Below are positions 22,979-33,780 of a stretch of 64,000 nucleotides of DNA, in pieces. The notes under the pieces are model-generated. The model had not been told where the DNA came from, did not search any database, and saw only the letters and a program-made list of their open reading frames with translations. How positions within the stretch are numbered: the stretch's first letter is position 1; every line of letters starts with the position of its first letter. The position numbers and the translations under genes were made by a program. The stretch is from Zygnema cylindricum. Taxonomy: Eukaryota > Streptophyta > Zygnematophyceae > Zygnematales > Zygnemataceae. The stretch is taken from NCBI GenBank assembly GCA_037447655.1, contig JBBHKE010002119.1, forward strand, positions 47,895-111,894, in the 5' to 3' direction.

Positions 22979-23799
22979 TATTGTTTTGGAAAACTTTAGT
23001 CTTCTCTAAATCTCGTGTGTGAGAAAGTGGTTCCGGACTTAGTCATGTTTGTGTACAAGCTGAATTATCGTCGAAGGGTTTTTAGTGTGGTATGTAAGTC
23101 CAAAAGGAGAACACAGATTTGGTACACTCCAAAGACACGTGTTGGCCCATGAGAAAGTGAAAATTGTTTGTTTCGGATAAGGAAGTATAGTTTCATTTGG
23201 GGACCGGATTTACACGTGGAGGTCCATCTTCGGTGATGAAAGAATGCACGGACAACGCATGGAGTCTGCCGTCATTTTTTGAAGAGAAATATTGGTTGCG
23301 CCGTCATTTCAGCGGACGAAATTTGACCGCGTACATTTCATTTTAGTTGTTGTAGGTTTTTAGGTTGATGTAAATATTTGTCTATGGTTGACAGCTGGGT
23401 TTTGTTCTCATAAAGTTCAATGTACTGGTCGACCACGGTTATTGTGGTACGGCGTTATTAGCTGTAGGTTCACCTATATATATGACTTATAATATTTTTG
23501 GAGTTAGGAATTCATTGTATACTAAACCGCGAAACAGTTTTTAGGTGTCTTTAAGTTTAAAGATAATTGTGATCATTGGGTAGAACTTGTGAAATTCTCC
23601 ATGTGTTTTTTTTGTTGTATAATTTACATTATGGCAAATTTGGAGACCTAGGGTGTGTCTAGTTTGCGTGGGAATACATTGTGAAGTTGGTCTTTTTTGG
23701 GTTTTCGTGAGAGTTTCCTCTTTGTGTACTGATTATTATAGCAACTGCCGGTGCTTCTTCTTCTTTTTCTTACAGGGCACCAGTTGCCTCAGGACAACA
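22979..23799 (+). repeat. Element Q 3' LTR (family II)
   Basis: 821 bp, start TATTGTTTTGG (TG changed to TA), end CAGGACAACA. The region equivalent to the Gag start is recognisable but its ATG is ATA. Confidence 0.82.
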
Positions 23800-25365
23800 A
23801 GAGGCTCCCTTGTTCTTGTGGGAGAAGCATGTTCCATCAGCCGGTTACTTTGTTTTCTTCCCCGCGGAAAATCTGAAGCGGGAACCGCCAATTGGGTGAA
23901 GGGAATCGGCTCAAGTATGATATATTTTTACAATTTTTGTGTCTTTTCTGCCTTATTCATACTAAATACATCGACAAATTGACTTTTTTCTTTGATTTGG
24001 ACATTCGTAGCAATTTGAGTTGTATTTTTCTGAGGATTATACACTCTATATCCTACAAATTCATCATCATAGCCCAAAAATATTGAAGGTACATATTTTT
24101 GATTTTATTTCGAATTTGGAAGATTATTCAACAATAAACACTTATTTCCAAAGACTATAAAGTGATTGACATTTGGCTTCTTTCCTGTCTAGATTTCATA
24201 AGGTGTTTTATCCTTCACGAGCGTGGTTTTTATTCTATTTCTTATGTAAGAAGCACATTGAAAAGCTTCCTCTCTGAATTTTGGATCCACTCTTTTATCC
24301 ACAGCACATTCAGTCAAAGTTCGATTGAGTGTTTCAGCAACACCATTCTGTTCCAAAGTGTAAGGAACACTAAACTCATGAGAAATTCCATTTTCTTTCA
24401 AATATTCAACAAAGGCATTTGATATATACTCTCCCCCATTGTCGGAGCGCAAAGCATGTATCGGTTTCCCGTGAAGTTTTTCGGCCTTCATCCGAAACTG
24501 CTTAAAATGTGTGACGACCTCACTCTTTTCTTTTATGAAATACACTCGACTAAACCGCGAGTAATCATCCGTGATGGTGACAAGGTATTTTCTGCCACTG
24601 AGAGAAGGAACTCTGGCCGGTCCGTATACATCCGAGTGGATAAGGCCGAAATGCTCGATAGTGTGAAATCTGTGGTAAGGGAAGCTTATGAAGCTTTTAG
24701 AGAGCACAACCATCACACACATGGGATTCTTTTTGACCAAACTTGAAACCTTCTATCATATTGGTCTTCACCATCTTTTCAAGCCTCTCATTACGAACAT
24801 GCCCTAGCCTTTTATGTCAAAAATCATTTTTAGATTGGACACTAGAGTACACAAAATCAACTTTATTAACCAGATCCATCCGGTACAACATGTTTTGGCC
24901 TCTAGTTCTCGTTAATGTTACTCTCCCATCCTTGCTTACTATATTTTCGCCTTTTATCTAAAGAGCATCAAAACCTTTAATATTTGCAACTCAGATAGAT
25001 TTTTTTTTTCTTAAATTTTGGCACATATAAGAGATCATGCAAAGTTTTTTTTACAGCTTTGCCATCTATCTCACAATTGAGATCAATGCTACCCTTAGCA
25101 TTAGCTTTTACCATGGCACTACAAGCATAAAAGATTTGACGAGTGAGGATAGGTGTCATATCTTTAAATATGATTTGTTCCAACACATATGGGAGGAACT
25201 CCGGAATCCATAATCCACCCGAGATCTTTCTCTCCCTCTATCATCTAGGCCATAGCAAAGAACCCAGTGTTGTCAGTTTTAGGAAAATTGACAACCTCCA
25301 ATTTCTCCTTCTCCATCTCTTTCACCGGTTCTTCTTCCTCCGCTGAAAAAATCGCAGTACCTGTT
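23800..25365 (-). pseudogene. Element F integrase and protease
   Basis: On the minus strand: protease trace GWIMDSGV (about 25210), then GSIDLNCEIDGKAVKKTLHD (24977-25186). The integrase core follows in an open frame (24189-24740) with IHSDVYGPARVPS, LRSDNGGEYIS and EQNGVAETLNRTL, so the three acidic DDE positions are present. The PASDFPRGRKQS linker near 23870 precedes the Q insertion. Multiple stops elsewhere. Confidence 0.85.
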
Positions 25366-26104
25366 TCAGACACTTTTATATACAAAGGACAAAATGTTCT
25401 CTTGGACAAGTATCATTTTTACAACTGAAATCTTGATCCACAAGTGATCGTCAAGATCTTGCACTCGGTTGACCACATTCTCATATTCATCCTCTAGTTT
25501 CATGATCAGGGTGTTGACCTTGGCTTTCATGGTTCCCATCCGACCGACACTTTTTAACTCTATATATAAAGAGCGTAGAACATTATGGTAGTTTAACATC
25601 TTTCCGCTTTTAGAAGAGTATGCATTTAGTTTTTGCTCAGCTAGTTGTTGCTTCGAATAATCCCACCCTTGTAAATATTGCCCACAGATCCGCAGCCGCA
25701 ACTATGTTACGATGAGATGTTGCGAAAACCTGAGTGAAATGTCTCAGAATAAAGTGTCTTATTGCCGTATTGTTCTATCTTCATGTGAGAGTATTATTAT
25801 CCTCCATTTTGAGAACCGATGACTATATCGCAAGGGTGATAGGAGTAAGGGGCACCTTCATTTTCTACTTTCCTCCCCCCAAAATGCCGCTTTGCTGTTC
25901 ATCTGCTTCCTTGGTTATACCGGATGATGTTCTAATAAATCTGACTCCCCCAAACACTAGTGGAGTCTTTGGAGATGGTTTTCTCACTTGTCCACTTACT
26001 ATTCCCCAATATCAGTTCTCACACAGTGCACCGGTCATCATCGTTTCCCAATAGGTGAATCTTGTTCCATTGAAAATGGGCACCCTAGAGGGTGGGCCCA
26101 TAAT
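25366..26104 (-). pseudogene. Fragment S: family I gag
   Basis: Gag core QQLAEQKLNAYSSKSGKMLN, LRSLYIELKSVGRMG, LIMKLEDEYENVVNRVQDL (25366-25701), preceded by an N-terminal region with stops. It joins the family-II protease of F at about 25365, where the zinc knuckle should be, so the junction is a recombination or deletion breakpoint. Confidence 0.8.
26090..26104 (-). promoter_or_regulatory. Primer-binding site of S
   Basis: Complement reads ATTATGGGCCCACCC, immediately after the LTR; half-tRNA initiator type. Confidence 0.68.
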
Positions 26105-27154
26105 TGCAATTATGTGTCCCCCATTGGATCACCGAATTCCACTTTACGTATGAAGCCTGTAGTGAATTTTCAATGGCCTCCTTTGTGCAAGATTAACTCT
26201 CACCTTGGCAGGCAAAAAATATCACCGACTACACCCTTGTGTAGTCTGGACTCTTTTGAGTCCACATAAAAAAAAATGTATAAAAATTCCCATCTAGGCG
26301 ATAAACTATAAGGAGGCAAAAATGCCTCTTCGTACGGAGTCACTCTGGGAGAGAGGCGGGTACCCTAAGAAAATCCGAAGTCCTAAACTCCTCTCTAAAC
26401 CCCTATCTATTGTTGTACAACACCAATCACAGGACTGTATCGTACAAGAAGGTACAGGAACCGTGGTACCTTCTATACGGTGAGTGTACGGCGTCGCCAT
26501 GGTGAAGACGTCTGTCACATTTAGACTCGCCTTGATGCTTTGTGGAGATTCCGCTCTTCAATGATGTTGTGCCACGTGTCATCCGGTGACGTAACATCCA
26601 TAAACCGCCAAAATGGCCATTCTACGATACCGGCTTGGATATCCACCGTGCGATCCATATAGATGTTCGACGTCCGCCCTTCAAATTAATATCCGATCAA
26701 TTTGTTTAGTGCGGTGCCGGCTTGCATATGAAATCTCCTCCAGTTATATGTGGGATTTCCCATCTAACTAGTTAATCGGTCTATTTTGCATGTTTATCTT
26801 TAAGTATTATCGAACCTTATATATCTCAACACAGGTCCTAGACTATAGGACAAGGCTGCCGGCTATTCCGGCGAACCATAAGGACCAGGATCAAATCCTA
26901 GCTGGTCCGTATCTTTTTGGTACAGTCTACTAAGATTGTTCTCTGCGCTCTGTAGCTTTTTGGACTGCTTAGGGGGCCATTGATCTATCTCTTTCTCTCT
27001 CTCTAATCATTAATGAATACAACAAGTATGGAGCCCAAAGAGAGAGAGGTTAGAGCTTAGCAAAAAAACCTTTTATTTTGTTATTTTAGAGATGATCATA
27101 AACAATACAAAAACAACGTTGAAAATACAAATAAGAAACACACATATTTCAACA
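26105..27154 (-). repeat. S 5' LTR (family I)
   Basis: 1050 bp, sense ends TGTTGAAATATG...AATTGCA. It abuts the truncated start of the N 5' LTR at 27155. Confidence 0.8.
26832..26918 (+). other. tRNA-like block in LTR (S)
   Basis: B box-like GGATCAAATCC (26888-26898) within GGACCAG/CTGGTCC inverted repeats. Possible anticodon-arm hairpin GCCGGCTATTCCGGC, and TTTTT at 26914-26918. Confidence 0.55.
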
Positions 27155-27374
27155 GTTTTCTTAATGTGTATTTTCTAGGTCTAAATTATGAAAGATAAAA
27201 AGGGAAAACAACAGAGGCAGTGTGCTTCTTACTCAACTCTTTAAGTCCCCACACTTGTTGTAGTCACTAAAGACAAGAGAGGTAATAAGAGCCATGGCTG
27301 CCTATGTTGTTTTGAGAGACAAGCATCGACCAAAGTAGTCGTTACTAAAAGGTGGTTGCCGTAACCAGTATTTG

Positions 27375-27455
27375 ATTTTAGAACCTACTGTCCGTCAGTG
27401 TAGCCGGTAGCTGATAGCGTTATCATTAAGTTTAGGAACTCTGCTGAGGTATACA
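27375..27455 (-). other. tRNA-like block in LTR (N, 5')
   Basis: Degenerate version (agtagccggtagctgatagc and tatttgatttta) of the block in the other family-I LTRs, antisense to the element. Confidence 0.45.
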
Positions 27456-27565
27456 GGGTGTGATATCTATTTAAATATGTACACATATGATATTTCATTT
27501 AATTAGATGAACGAACTTTGGAACATAGATTTAGTTGTACCTTATGTACCGGAAAAAACAAATGC

Positions 27566-27860
27566 TACGAACATTAGTTTTTGTTGTTTGTGGAAAGCTT
27601 TCACTCTCAGCAAATTAGTAAGACTGTAGAAAGATTTGTAATTTGTAGCGTAAAGTTTCACAAAGACATGCATCATAATTTGAGTGCAGCGCAACAGCGC
27701 AGCTGCTATGCAAACAGAGCAGCGAAGCAGCGCAGCTGTTATGCAGACAGAGCAGCACAGCAGCGCAGCTGCTATGCAGACAGAGCAGCGCAGCAGCGAA
27801 GCTGCGATACAGACAGGACAAACGCATAACATAATTGTGACGTTTGTCAGTGTTATTGAT
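27566..27860 (+). repeat. Family III LTR start inside N LTR
   Basis: tgtttgtggaaagctttcac matches the LTR start of element C (37526, 42524) and is followed by the AGCAGCGCAGC repeat. It replaces several hundred bp of N LTR. Confidence 0.65.
27695..27826 (+). repeat. 33-bp minisatellite, four copies
   Basis: Exact 33-bp period (starts 27695, 27728, 27761, 27794), unit beginning cagcgcagctgctatgcaga. A looser version lies in both LTRs of element C. Confidence 0.92.
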
Positions 27861-27966
27861 GGCAGGGTGGCAGTTATTCTTGTTGAAACTCAAAGGGGTT
27901 AATGTTATCCTAGGGGCTTCGTGTGTGTTGCCTACTCTGAGAACCAATGGATGTCTCATAGGTTGA

Positions 27967-28395
27967 AATTATAGCCCCACCCTCTAAGGTGCCCATATTT
28001 AATAGAACTGGCTTCATATACTGAAGAGTATGATGATAGGAGCTCTATGTGAGAAAAGGTTTTGAGGAATAGTGAGTTGACGAGTGAGGTGTCCATCCAA
28101 CCTAGGCATCCCTCCACGGTTTAAAGGAAGCAGATTCACCAGAGATGCAAATCCATCTCCAGCGGGGGAGACAAAAGAAGAGAAGGTGGTGGACAAAAAA
28201 AAAGAGAAGGAGACGATCACACTCATAACAACCGGTTCAGCATTCATGTCGCCGATTAAGAGGAACGAAAAGAATGATATTAATACGTGGGACTATCACA
28301 ACATGGCTGCAAAGCCTTTCATCCTCCGCCATATTACTCAAGGACCTACGTCCCCTCATTTGCAAGTAGAAAGAGATTACGTAATATGGATGGCT
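27967..28395 (+). pseudogene. Element N gag, N-terminal part
   Basis: Degenerate PBS at 27967-27981 (aattatagccccacc), then Gag with VPIFNRTGFIY, GIPPRFKGSRF and a frame open from about 28084 to the P insertion (DINTWDYHNMAAKPFILRHI). Gag resumes at 34835 after P. Stops in the first 120 bp. Confidence 0.85.
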
Positions 28396-29444
28396 TGTAG
28401 AAACTAATGGTTTTATTAGTATTTTCTAGGTCTGAAAAGAAATATAGAAGTCGAGGCAGTCTATCTCTAACTTCTCTCTCCAACTCTCAAACTTGTCGCA
28501 GTCACTGAGAAATTGGAGAGGAAGCTAGAGCCATGGCTACCTTGGCTATCCTGAGGTTTACGGGAATTTTATTATAGGGTTTATATATTTGATTAAAATG
28601 TATATGCCGGCGGCAGGATTTGATCCATGTACCTGCCGGCCGGCAGACACGAAGTAGCCGGTAGCCTTAGCCGTTTCGTCTAGAGGTATTGTTACATAGC
28701 ATATAGTTTGATAATTATTTAGATATGTATTCTTGCGATAAACCATTTAACTAGAATTAATTACGGGATACATAGATCCAGTAATATGTAATGTACGACT
28801 TACGGTACGGACATAAATCAGTACCGCGCATTTGTTTCGTAAATGAAACAAATACCGCGCATGTATTTATTACGGCCACGATTAAAGCCGAATTTAATCG
28901 GACGGCCGGGATTAGCGCCGAGATCGCGGAGGAAGATTTCGGCGGTTTGTGGCCATCGCCACATCGGATGACGCGTGGCAAAATTCCGTTGGATTGTGGA
29001 AACTCCGGAGATTATGGCACCGAATCCGGATTTGACATGTGTCGACATTTTGGCCATGTCGTACAATGTCCGTACATAAAGTACACCGGCAGCTGTACTT
29101 TTGCGTACGGAACTCAATTCTGATTGGTTCCGTACATCAGTAGATAGAGTCTGTGAGAGAGATAGGACTTAGAAAAATTAGAAGATAGGACCCCCTCTCC
29201 CAGAGAGCTTCTGTACAAAAGGTCAACTTTGACCCTCCATAACTTACTGCTCAGGGGAGCAAATTCAGAGAATCTTTTTGCTATCGACTCAGGGGAGTCT
29301 TGTCTTCACAGGGGTGAAGTTGGTCAGAGTTTTTGTGTGCCAGGGTGGCAGTTATTTTTGCTTAAACACAAAGGGGTCAGGATTATCCTAGAGGCTTCTT
29401 GGAAGCTGTCCACTCTGAGGACTTATGGAGGTCTCAGAGTTTCA
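28396..29444 (+). repeat. Element P 5' LTR
   Basis: 1049 bp, TGTAGAAACT...GAGTTTCA. Contains a GTAC-rich U3 (28790-29135), an ATTGG box (29123-29127) and the Gag ATG (29425). Confidence 0.96.
28595..28690 (-). other. tRNA-like block in LTR (P, 5')
   Basis: On the minus strand: CGGCTAAGGCTACCGGCTAC, palindrome CTGCCGGCCGGCAG, B box-like GGATCAAATCC (complement of 28616-28626) and TTTT (complement of 28595-28598). Confidence 0.55.
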
Positions 29445-30440
29445 GGTTATGGGCCCACCCTCTAGGGTACCAATATTTAATGGAACTGGCTTCATATACT
29501 GGGAAAGTATGATGATAGGAGCTCTATGCGAAAAAAGGTTTTGGGGGAAGTGAGCGGACGATTGGGGCGTCCATCAAGTCTTGGGATTCCTCCAAGGTTT
29601 GGAGGAAGCAGATTCACCAGGAAAGAGGATTCACCTTCAACGGAGGAAACAAAAGAAGGAGAGGTGGTGTACAAAGGAAAGGAGAAGGAGGCGACCACAC
29701 CAATAGAACCGGTTCAGCATTCATGTCACCTATTCCGAGGAACGAAGAGAATGATACTCAAACCTGGGACTTCAACAATATGGCGGCAAAGCACTTCATC
29801 CTATGCCATCTTACTCAAGGACTTGCATGTCCTCATTTGCAGGTAGAAAGGGCATCCGATCTTTGGATGGCTCTTATAGAGATGTACCGAAGTGGTACGA
29901 TTCAGCAACAACAGTTGGCTGATCAGAAAGTTAAGGAGTATGTATACAAAGGGGGAAATATGTTGGATTTTTGCAATGAGCTTGCTACACTCTTCATGGA
30001 GCTAGAGAGTGCGGGAAAAGTTTTTAGTGAAAAAGAAAAGGTTAACTGTTTACTGATGAAGTTACCTGATGAGTTCGAGAACATAGTCAACCGTGTGTAG
30101 GACTTGCCAGACTCAAGGTGGATATGGAACTCACTGCTAGAGATGATTCTCGTTCGAGAGCATACGATTGAGATCCGAAGGAGAGGAAAGAGTGGCCAAG
30201 CCTTGGCAACAGCGACTGATTGGAGGAACAAGGATTCTCGGAAACCAGTCGAAAACTATGGGGGTAGGGAGCAGAAAAAACAACCTGAAGAGTTCAAACC
30301 AAGGGCTCCCAAAGGTTTATGTCATTTTTGTAAGAAACCGAGGCACTATATGGCAGAGTGCACTGAGCTAACCGAGCTTGGTTAAAAGAGGGGCAGACCG
30401 GTGGTACCCTGAGAGGAAAGAAAAAGGCCCTTGTCACACA
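29425..30440 (+). pseudogene. Element P gag
   Basis: ATG at 29425 lies 20 nt before the LTR end. The frame runs MEVSEFQVMGPPSRVPIF through the PBS and stops at about 29551 after an indel. It continues in other frames with MSPIPRNEENDTQTWDF, the UBN2-like core (29723-30100; TAG at 30098-30100 where relatives have Gln) and an intact CCHC knuckle CHFCKKPRHYMAEC (30320-30361). It would form the particle shell; as it stands it cannot be made in one piece. Confidence 0.88.
29445..29459 (+). promoter_or_regulatory. Primer-binding site of P, half-tRNA initiator-Met type
   Basis: GGTTATGGGCCCACC begins at the first base after the LTR. It is an exact complement of the anticodon arm of plant initiator tRNA-Met as I recall it (GGUGGGCCCAUAACC), rather than of the tRNA 3' end. 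It is also translated as part of Gag. Confidence 0.78.
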
Positions 30441-30900
30441 GGTACTTGAGGCTGAATCCGAAGACGAGGACAATGAGCTCCTTTTGATTGAGGAGTTGGA
30501 GGCGAAAAATGAGGTCGAAATTCCACGAAGGCAGAAATGTGCTTACGGTGGATTGAAAGGTGAAGCACGCTGGATTGTAGATTCAAGTGCCTCCATGCAC
30601 ATGTGTAAGGATAGACACCTGTTCACTAAGATAAGAAAGATTACCAACGTAGAGATAGAGTACGGAGATGGGAGGATAGTCACCACTACTCTTGTAGGAT
30701 CAGTAGATCTAAAAGTGTTAGTAGAATGAAAGACATCCATATTAACATTCTCCGATGTATTATTTATTCCGGAGCTGAACAAAAACCTTATCTCTACATC
30801 TCTATTAGATGATAAGGATTTTTTCACTAGCACTAGGGAAGGAGTCTTTACTGCTAGTTTTGATGAGGATGTCTATTTCATTGCTGAGAAAGGTAGCCAT
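30440..30900 (+). pseudogene. Element P protease region
   Basis: RWIVDSSASMHMCKD at about 30568-30612: DSSA instead of D[ST]GA, as in element A. The flap region IEYGDGRIVTTTLVG follows, then a TGA at about 30727 within VEGKTSILTF-type sequence. Confidence 0.82.
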
Positions 30901-30903
30901 GGG

Positions 30904-31960
30904 ATGTTTAGGCTGATCTTAAATAATGAAAAGAAGAAATTTTATTATGTTGGTGTTCATGATATTATGATGTGGCATAAGAGGCTTGGGCATGTGAATC
31001 TAGATAAGTTAAGAGAGATGAAAAAGATGGGAGAAGTGGAAGGGATTCAGTTTAGTGAGAATGATGATATAAGTGATTGTAGTGGATGTGCTCAAGGTAA
31101 AGCACACAGATTACCCTTTCCTAAAACAGCCACGTATAAGGGAGAAAAAAATCTAGATCTAGTACACAGATATTTGGGGACCGGCAAGAGTGCCCTCAAC
31201 GGGGAAAAAGAGATTTATGATGACTATAACTGATGATTGGTCTCGGTATTCCCGGGTGTATTTTTTGAAAAACAAGTCAGAAGATCAGGATTGTTTTAGT
31301 CAATATATAGCATCGAGCGAAAAACTCCATGAAAATCCAATCAAGAGAGTAAGGAGTGACAATGGTGGAGAGTATACTTCTAACCTGTTTGAGGATTTTC
31401 TGAGGGAAGATGGGGTCCAACACCAAAAGACAGTTCCAGAAAATCTGGAACAGAATGGGGTAGATGAAAGGTTAAATAGAATACTAAGTGATAGTGCTAG
31501 AAGTATGTTGTCGGATAAAAAGATAGGAAAAAGGTTTTGGGTAGAAGTAATGAACTGTGCTAATTACCTCAAAAATGAAGTTCTTACTTTAGCTATAAAG
31601 GAGCAAACACCTTATGAGATATCGACAAACCGGAAACCAGATATATCTCACTTAAAGGTTTTCGGCAGTCAAGTATTTAGTCTAGATACTGATCCGTCCA
31701 AATGGAAGCTAGATCTAAAGGAAAACCGGGATACTTATTAGGATATGATGAGGATGTTAAAGGATATAGAGTTTATGATCTAAAAAGGGAAGATATAATC
31801 TTAGTAAAGCATCTAGTAGTTATGGATGAAGGAAAGTCTGTGGATCCCTTCAAATATACAAAGTCAGTAAAAATCAGATTTGAGTCAGAAAATTCTGATG
31901 ACTTTGAGCTTCCTAACTATCCAGGTTTTAGAGACGATGACATTCTTGCAGGAACAAATC
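30904..31960 (+). pseudogene. Element P integrase
   Basis: HHCC zinc domain WHKRLGHVN and CSGCAQGKAHRLPF (30970-31110). The first catalytic Asp region is lost in a frameshift near 31160-31190. RSDNGGEYTSN (about 31348) and the Glu of GVDERLNRI (about 31460) are present. SHLKVFGSQVFSLDT and GYDEDVKGYRVYD form the copia C-terminal block. A shift near 31720 separates it from the linker and RT. Confidence 0.88.
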
Positions 31961-33767
31961 AGACCGAAAAGGACTCGGCTGTGGAAACTCCAGTGACAAC
32001 TCTACTCGAAGCGGAAGACGTGGTGGAAATTGATTCGGAATCAAGGGATAGGGGAGAAGCCGAGTTTGTTCGAAAGAATCCACGAGAACCATCTATTCCG
32101 ACCTCAGATTTTGAGGGAGGGAGGAGAAGTAGCAAAAGACTGCAAGAAAAACAGGTTAATAACAAGGTAACTAAACTATCTCATCAAGATGAACCTCAAA
32201 CTTATCGAGAGGCGATGACTTGTCCAGAAAGAAACCGGTGGAAGACAGCCATCAATGAGGAGATGGCTTCAATCATGGCAGCCGATACTTGGGAGCTGGT
32301 GGACTGTCCACCTAACCGAAAACCAATCGGTTGTAAGTGGGTTTTCAAACTAAAACTGAACCCAGATAACACAATCGAGCGCTACAAGGCCAGATTAGTG
32401 GCAAAGGGATTTACACAAAAGGAAGGAATTGACTACGAGGAAACCTTTGCCCCGGTGTCAGATTTCCCTCCGTCCGCATACTTCTCAGTTTAGCAGCAGC
32501 GGAAGACATGGAAGTGCATCAGATGGACATCAAGAAAGCCTTTTTGCATGGAGAATTGGAAGAGGAGATCTTCATGCGACAACCCGAATGATTTGTGGAG
32601 GAAGGAGAGGAGAGTAAGGTATGCAGGCTGATTAAAACTCTTTATGGTTTGAAACAGGCGCCTCGACGATGGAATAACAAGCTTGATGTGTTTCTTACCG
32701 GTCTGGGATATATTCGAATCAGCTCAGATCACTCAATCTATATTTTCGAAGATGAGGAAGGTTTTTTATTTATTGCAATTTATGTTGATGATTTGCTTGT
32801 TTTAAGTAAATCAATAGAAAAAATTAATTAATTGAAAACCGATCTTAAACGGAGATTTGAAATGAAAGATATGGGAGAAGCAAAATATATTTTGGGAATT
32901 CAAGTAGAGAGAGACCGAAAAAGGAAAATTATAAGACTCACTCAAAAGGAAGCAATAGGGAACATGCTTGAAAAATTTCAATTGGATAAAGCTAATAGTT
33001 GTACAACTCCAATGGAGTTTAAGAAGGGAAGTGAGGAAGAAGGAGTCATAGTCTTAGACGAGGAATTATTTCCTGAAGAATAGAAGTTCATGCAGACTAT
33101 TCTTTACAGGCAAGTAGTGGGAAATCTAATCTATTTTATGAATTGTACCCGGCCGGATTTAGCTGCAGCAGTAGGAGTGCTGAGTAGAAGTCTAAATGCT
33201 CCCACTAAGAAGGATTGGGAGGCAGCTAAGAGAGTCCTTAGATATTTGATAGGAACTAGGGATATATGGTTGCATTTGGGTGGGGAGAATACAGACATCA
33301 CTACTTGGAGTGATGCCAGTTATGGTGATGCTCCGATGAGGAGATGCACTTCTGGATATGTATTATATGTGGGTGATGGGGCTTGCTGTTGGAGTAGCAA
33401 ACAGCAAAGAGTTATTGCTCAATCCACCATGGAGGCTGAGTATATGGCCTCTTGCTCGGCTGTAAAATAATTGATGTGGGTCAAGTCTTTGATTGATGAG
33501 CTTGGTCACCTTAAGAGTGGTGTGCAGAAAAGTTTTTATGATAATCAGGCAGCAATTGCTATTTCTGCCAATCCTAAACATCATTTTAAAGCCAAACACA
33601 TGGACATCAGACTCAGCTTTGTTAGAGAGAAAGTAGAAAACAAAATAATCAGTTTAGAGTACAGACCAGATAGTGAGATGGTAGCGGATATGATGACCAA
33701 ACCTGTGCCTTCCCCTAAACTAATTTTTTGCAGGGAGAAGTGTGGTCTGAAATTAAAGATTGACTAG
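31960..33767 (+). pseudogene. Element P RT-RNase H
   Basis: [22 protein letters not shown] (about 32330), HQMDIKKAFLHGELEEEIFM, YVDD (32781-32792). RNase H: TTWSDASYGDAP, QSTMEAEYMAS, YDNQAAIAISANPKHH and C-terminal MTKPVPSPK, ending in TAG at 33765-33767. Catalytic residues are intact, but in-frame stops occur at about 32589 (TGA), 32829 (TAA), 33081 (TAG) and 33468 (TAA), plus a shift near 32460. Confidence 0.92.
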
Positions 33768-33780
33768 AAAATAAGGGGAG

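Larger units (their letters stand above)
19353..23799 (+). mobile_element. Element Q: family II copia remnant nested in F
   Basis: Flanked by perfect 5-bp duplications agagg (19348-19352, 23800-23804) and cutting F between integrase and RT. Left end TGTGG..., right end ...GGACAACA. It retains part of its 5' LTR, an RNase H fragment and its 3' LTR. The middle is occupied by the minus-strand fragment R. Confidence 0.82.
16915..25365 (-). mobile_element. Element F: family II copia, split by Q, 5' end lost
   Basis: Left LTR 16915-17753, then on the minus strand RNase H and RT (17777-19352), an interruption by Q (19353-23799) at target agagg, then integrase and protease (23800-25365). At about 25365 the sequence switches to family-I gag of S, so the gag and 5' LTR of F are missing. 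Confidence 0.78.
27155..27966 (+). repeat. Element N 5' LTR, truncated and rearranged
   Basis: Matches 53710-54655 except that the first dozen bases are missing and the U3 middle is replaced by family-III-like sequence (27566-27860). Ends ...tctcataggttga. Confidence 0.8.

Noticed and set aside
27542-27959. Frames of repeated Cys/Ala or Arg/Ser/Cys
   Set aside because: Produced on both strands by the 33-bp minisatellite (period divisible by three).
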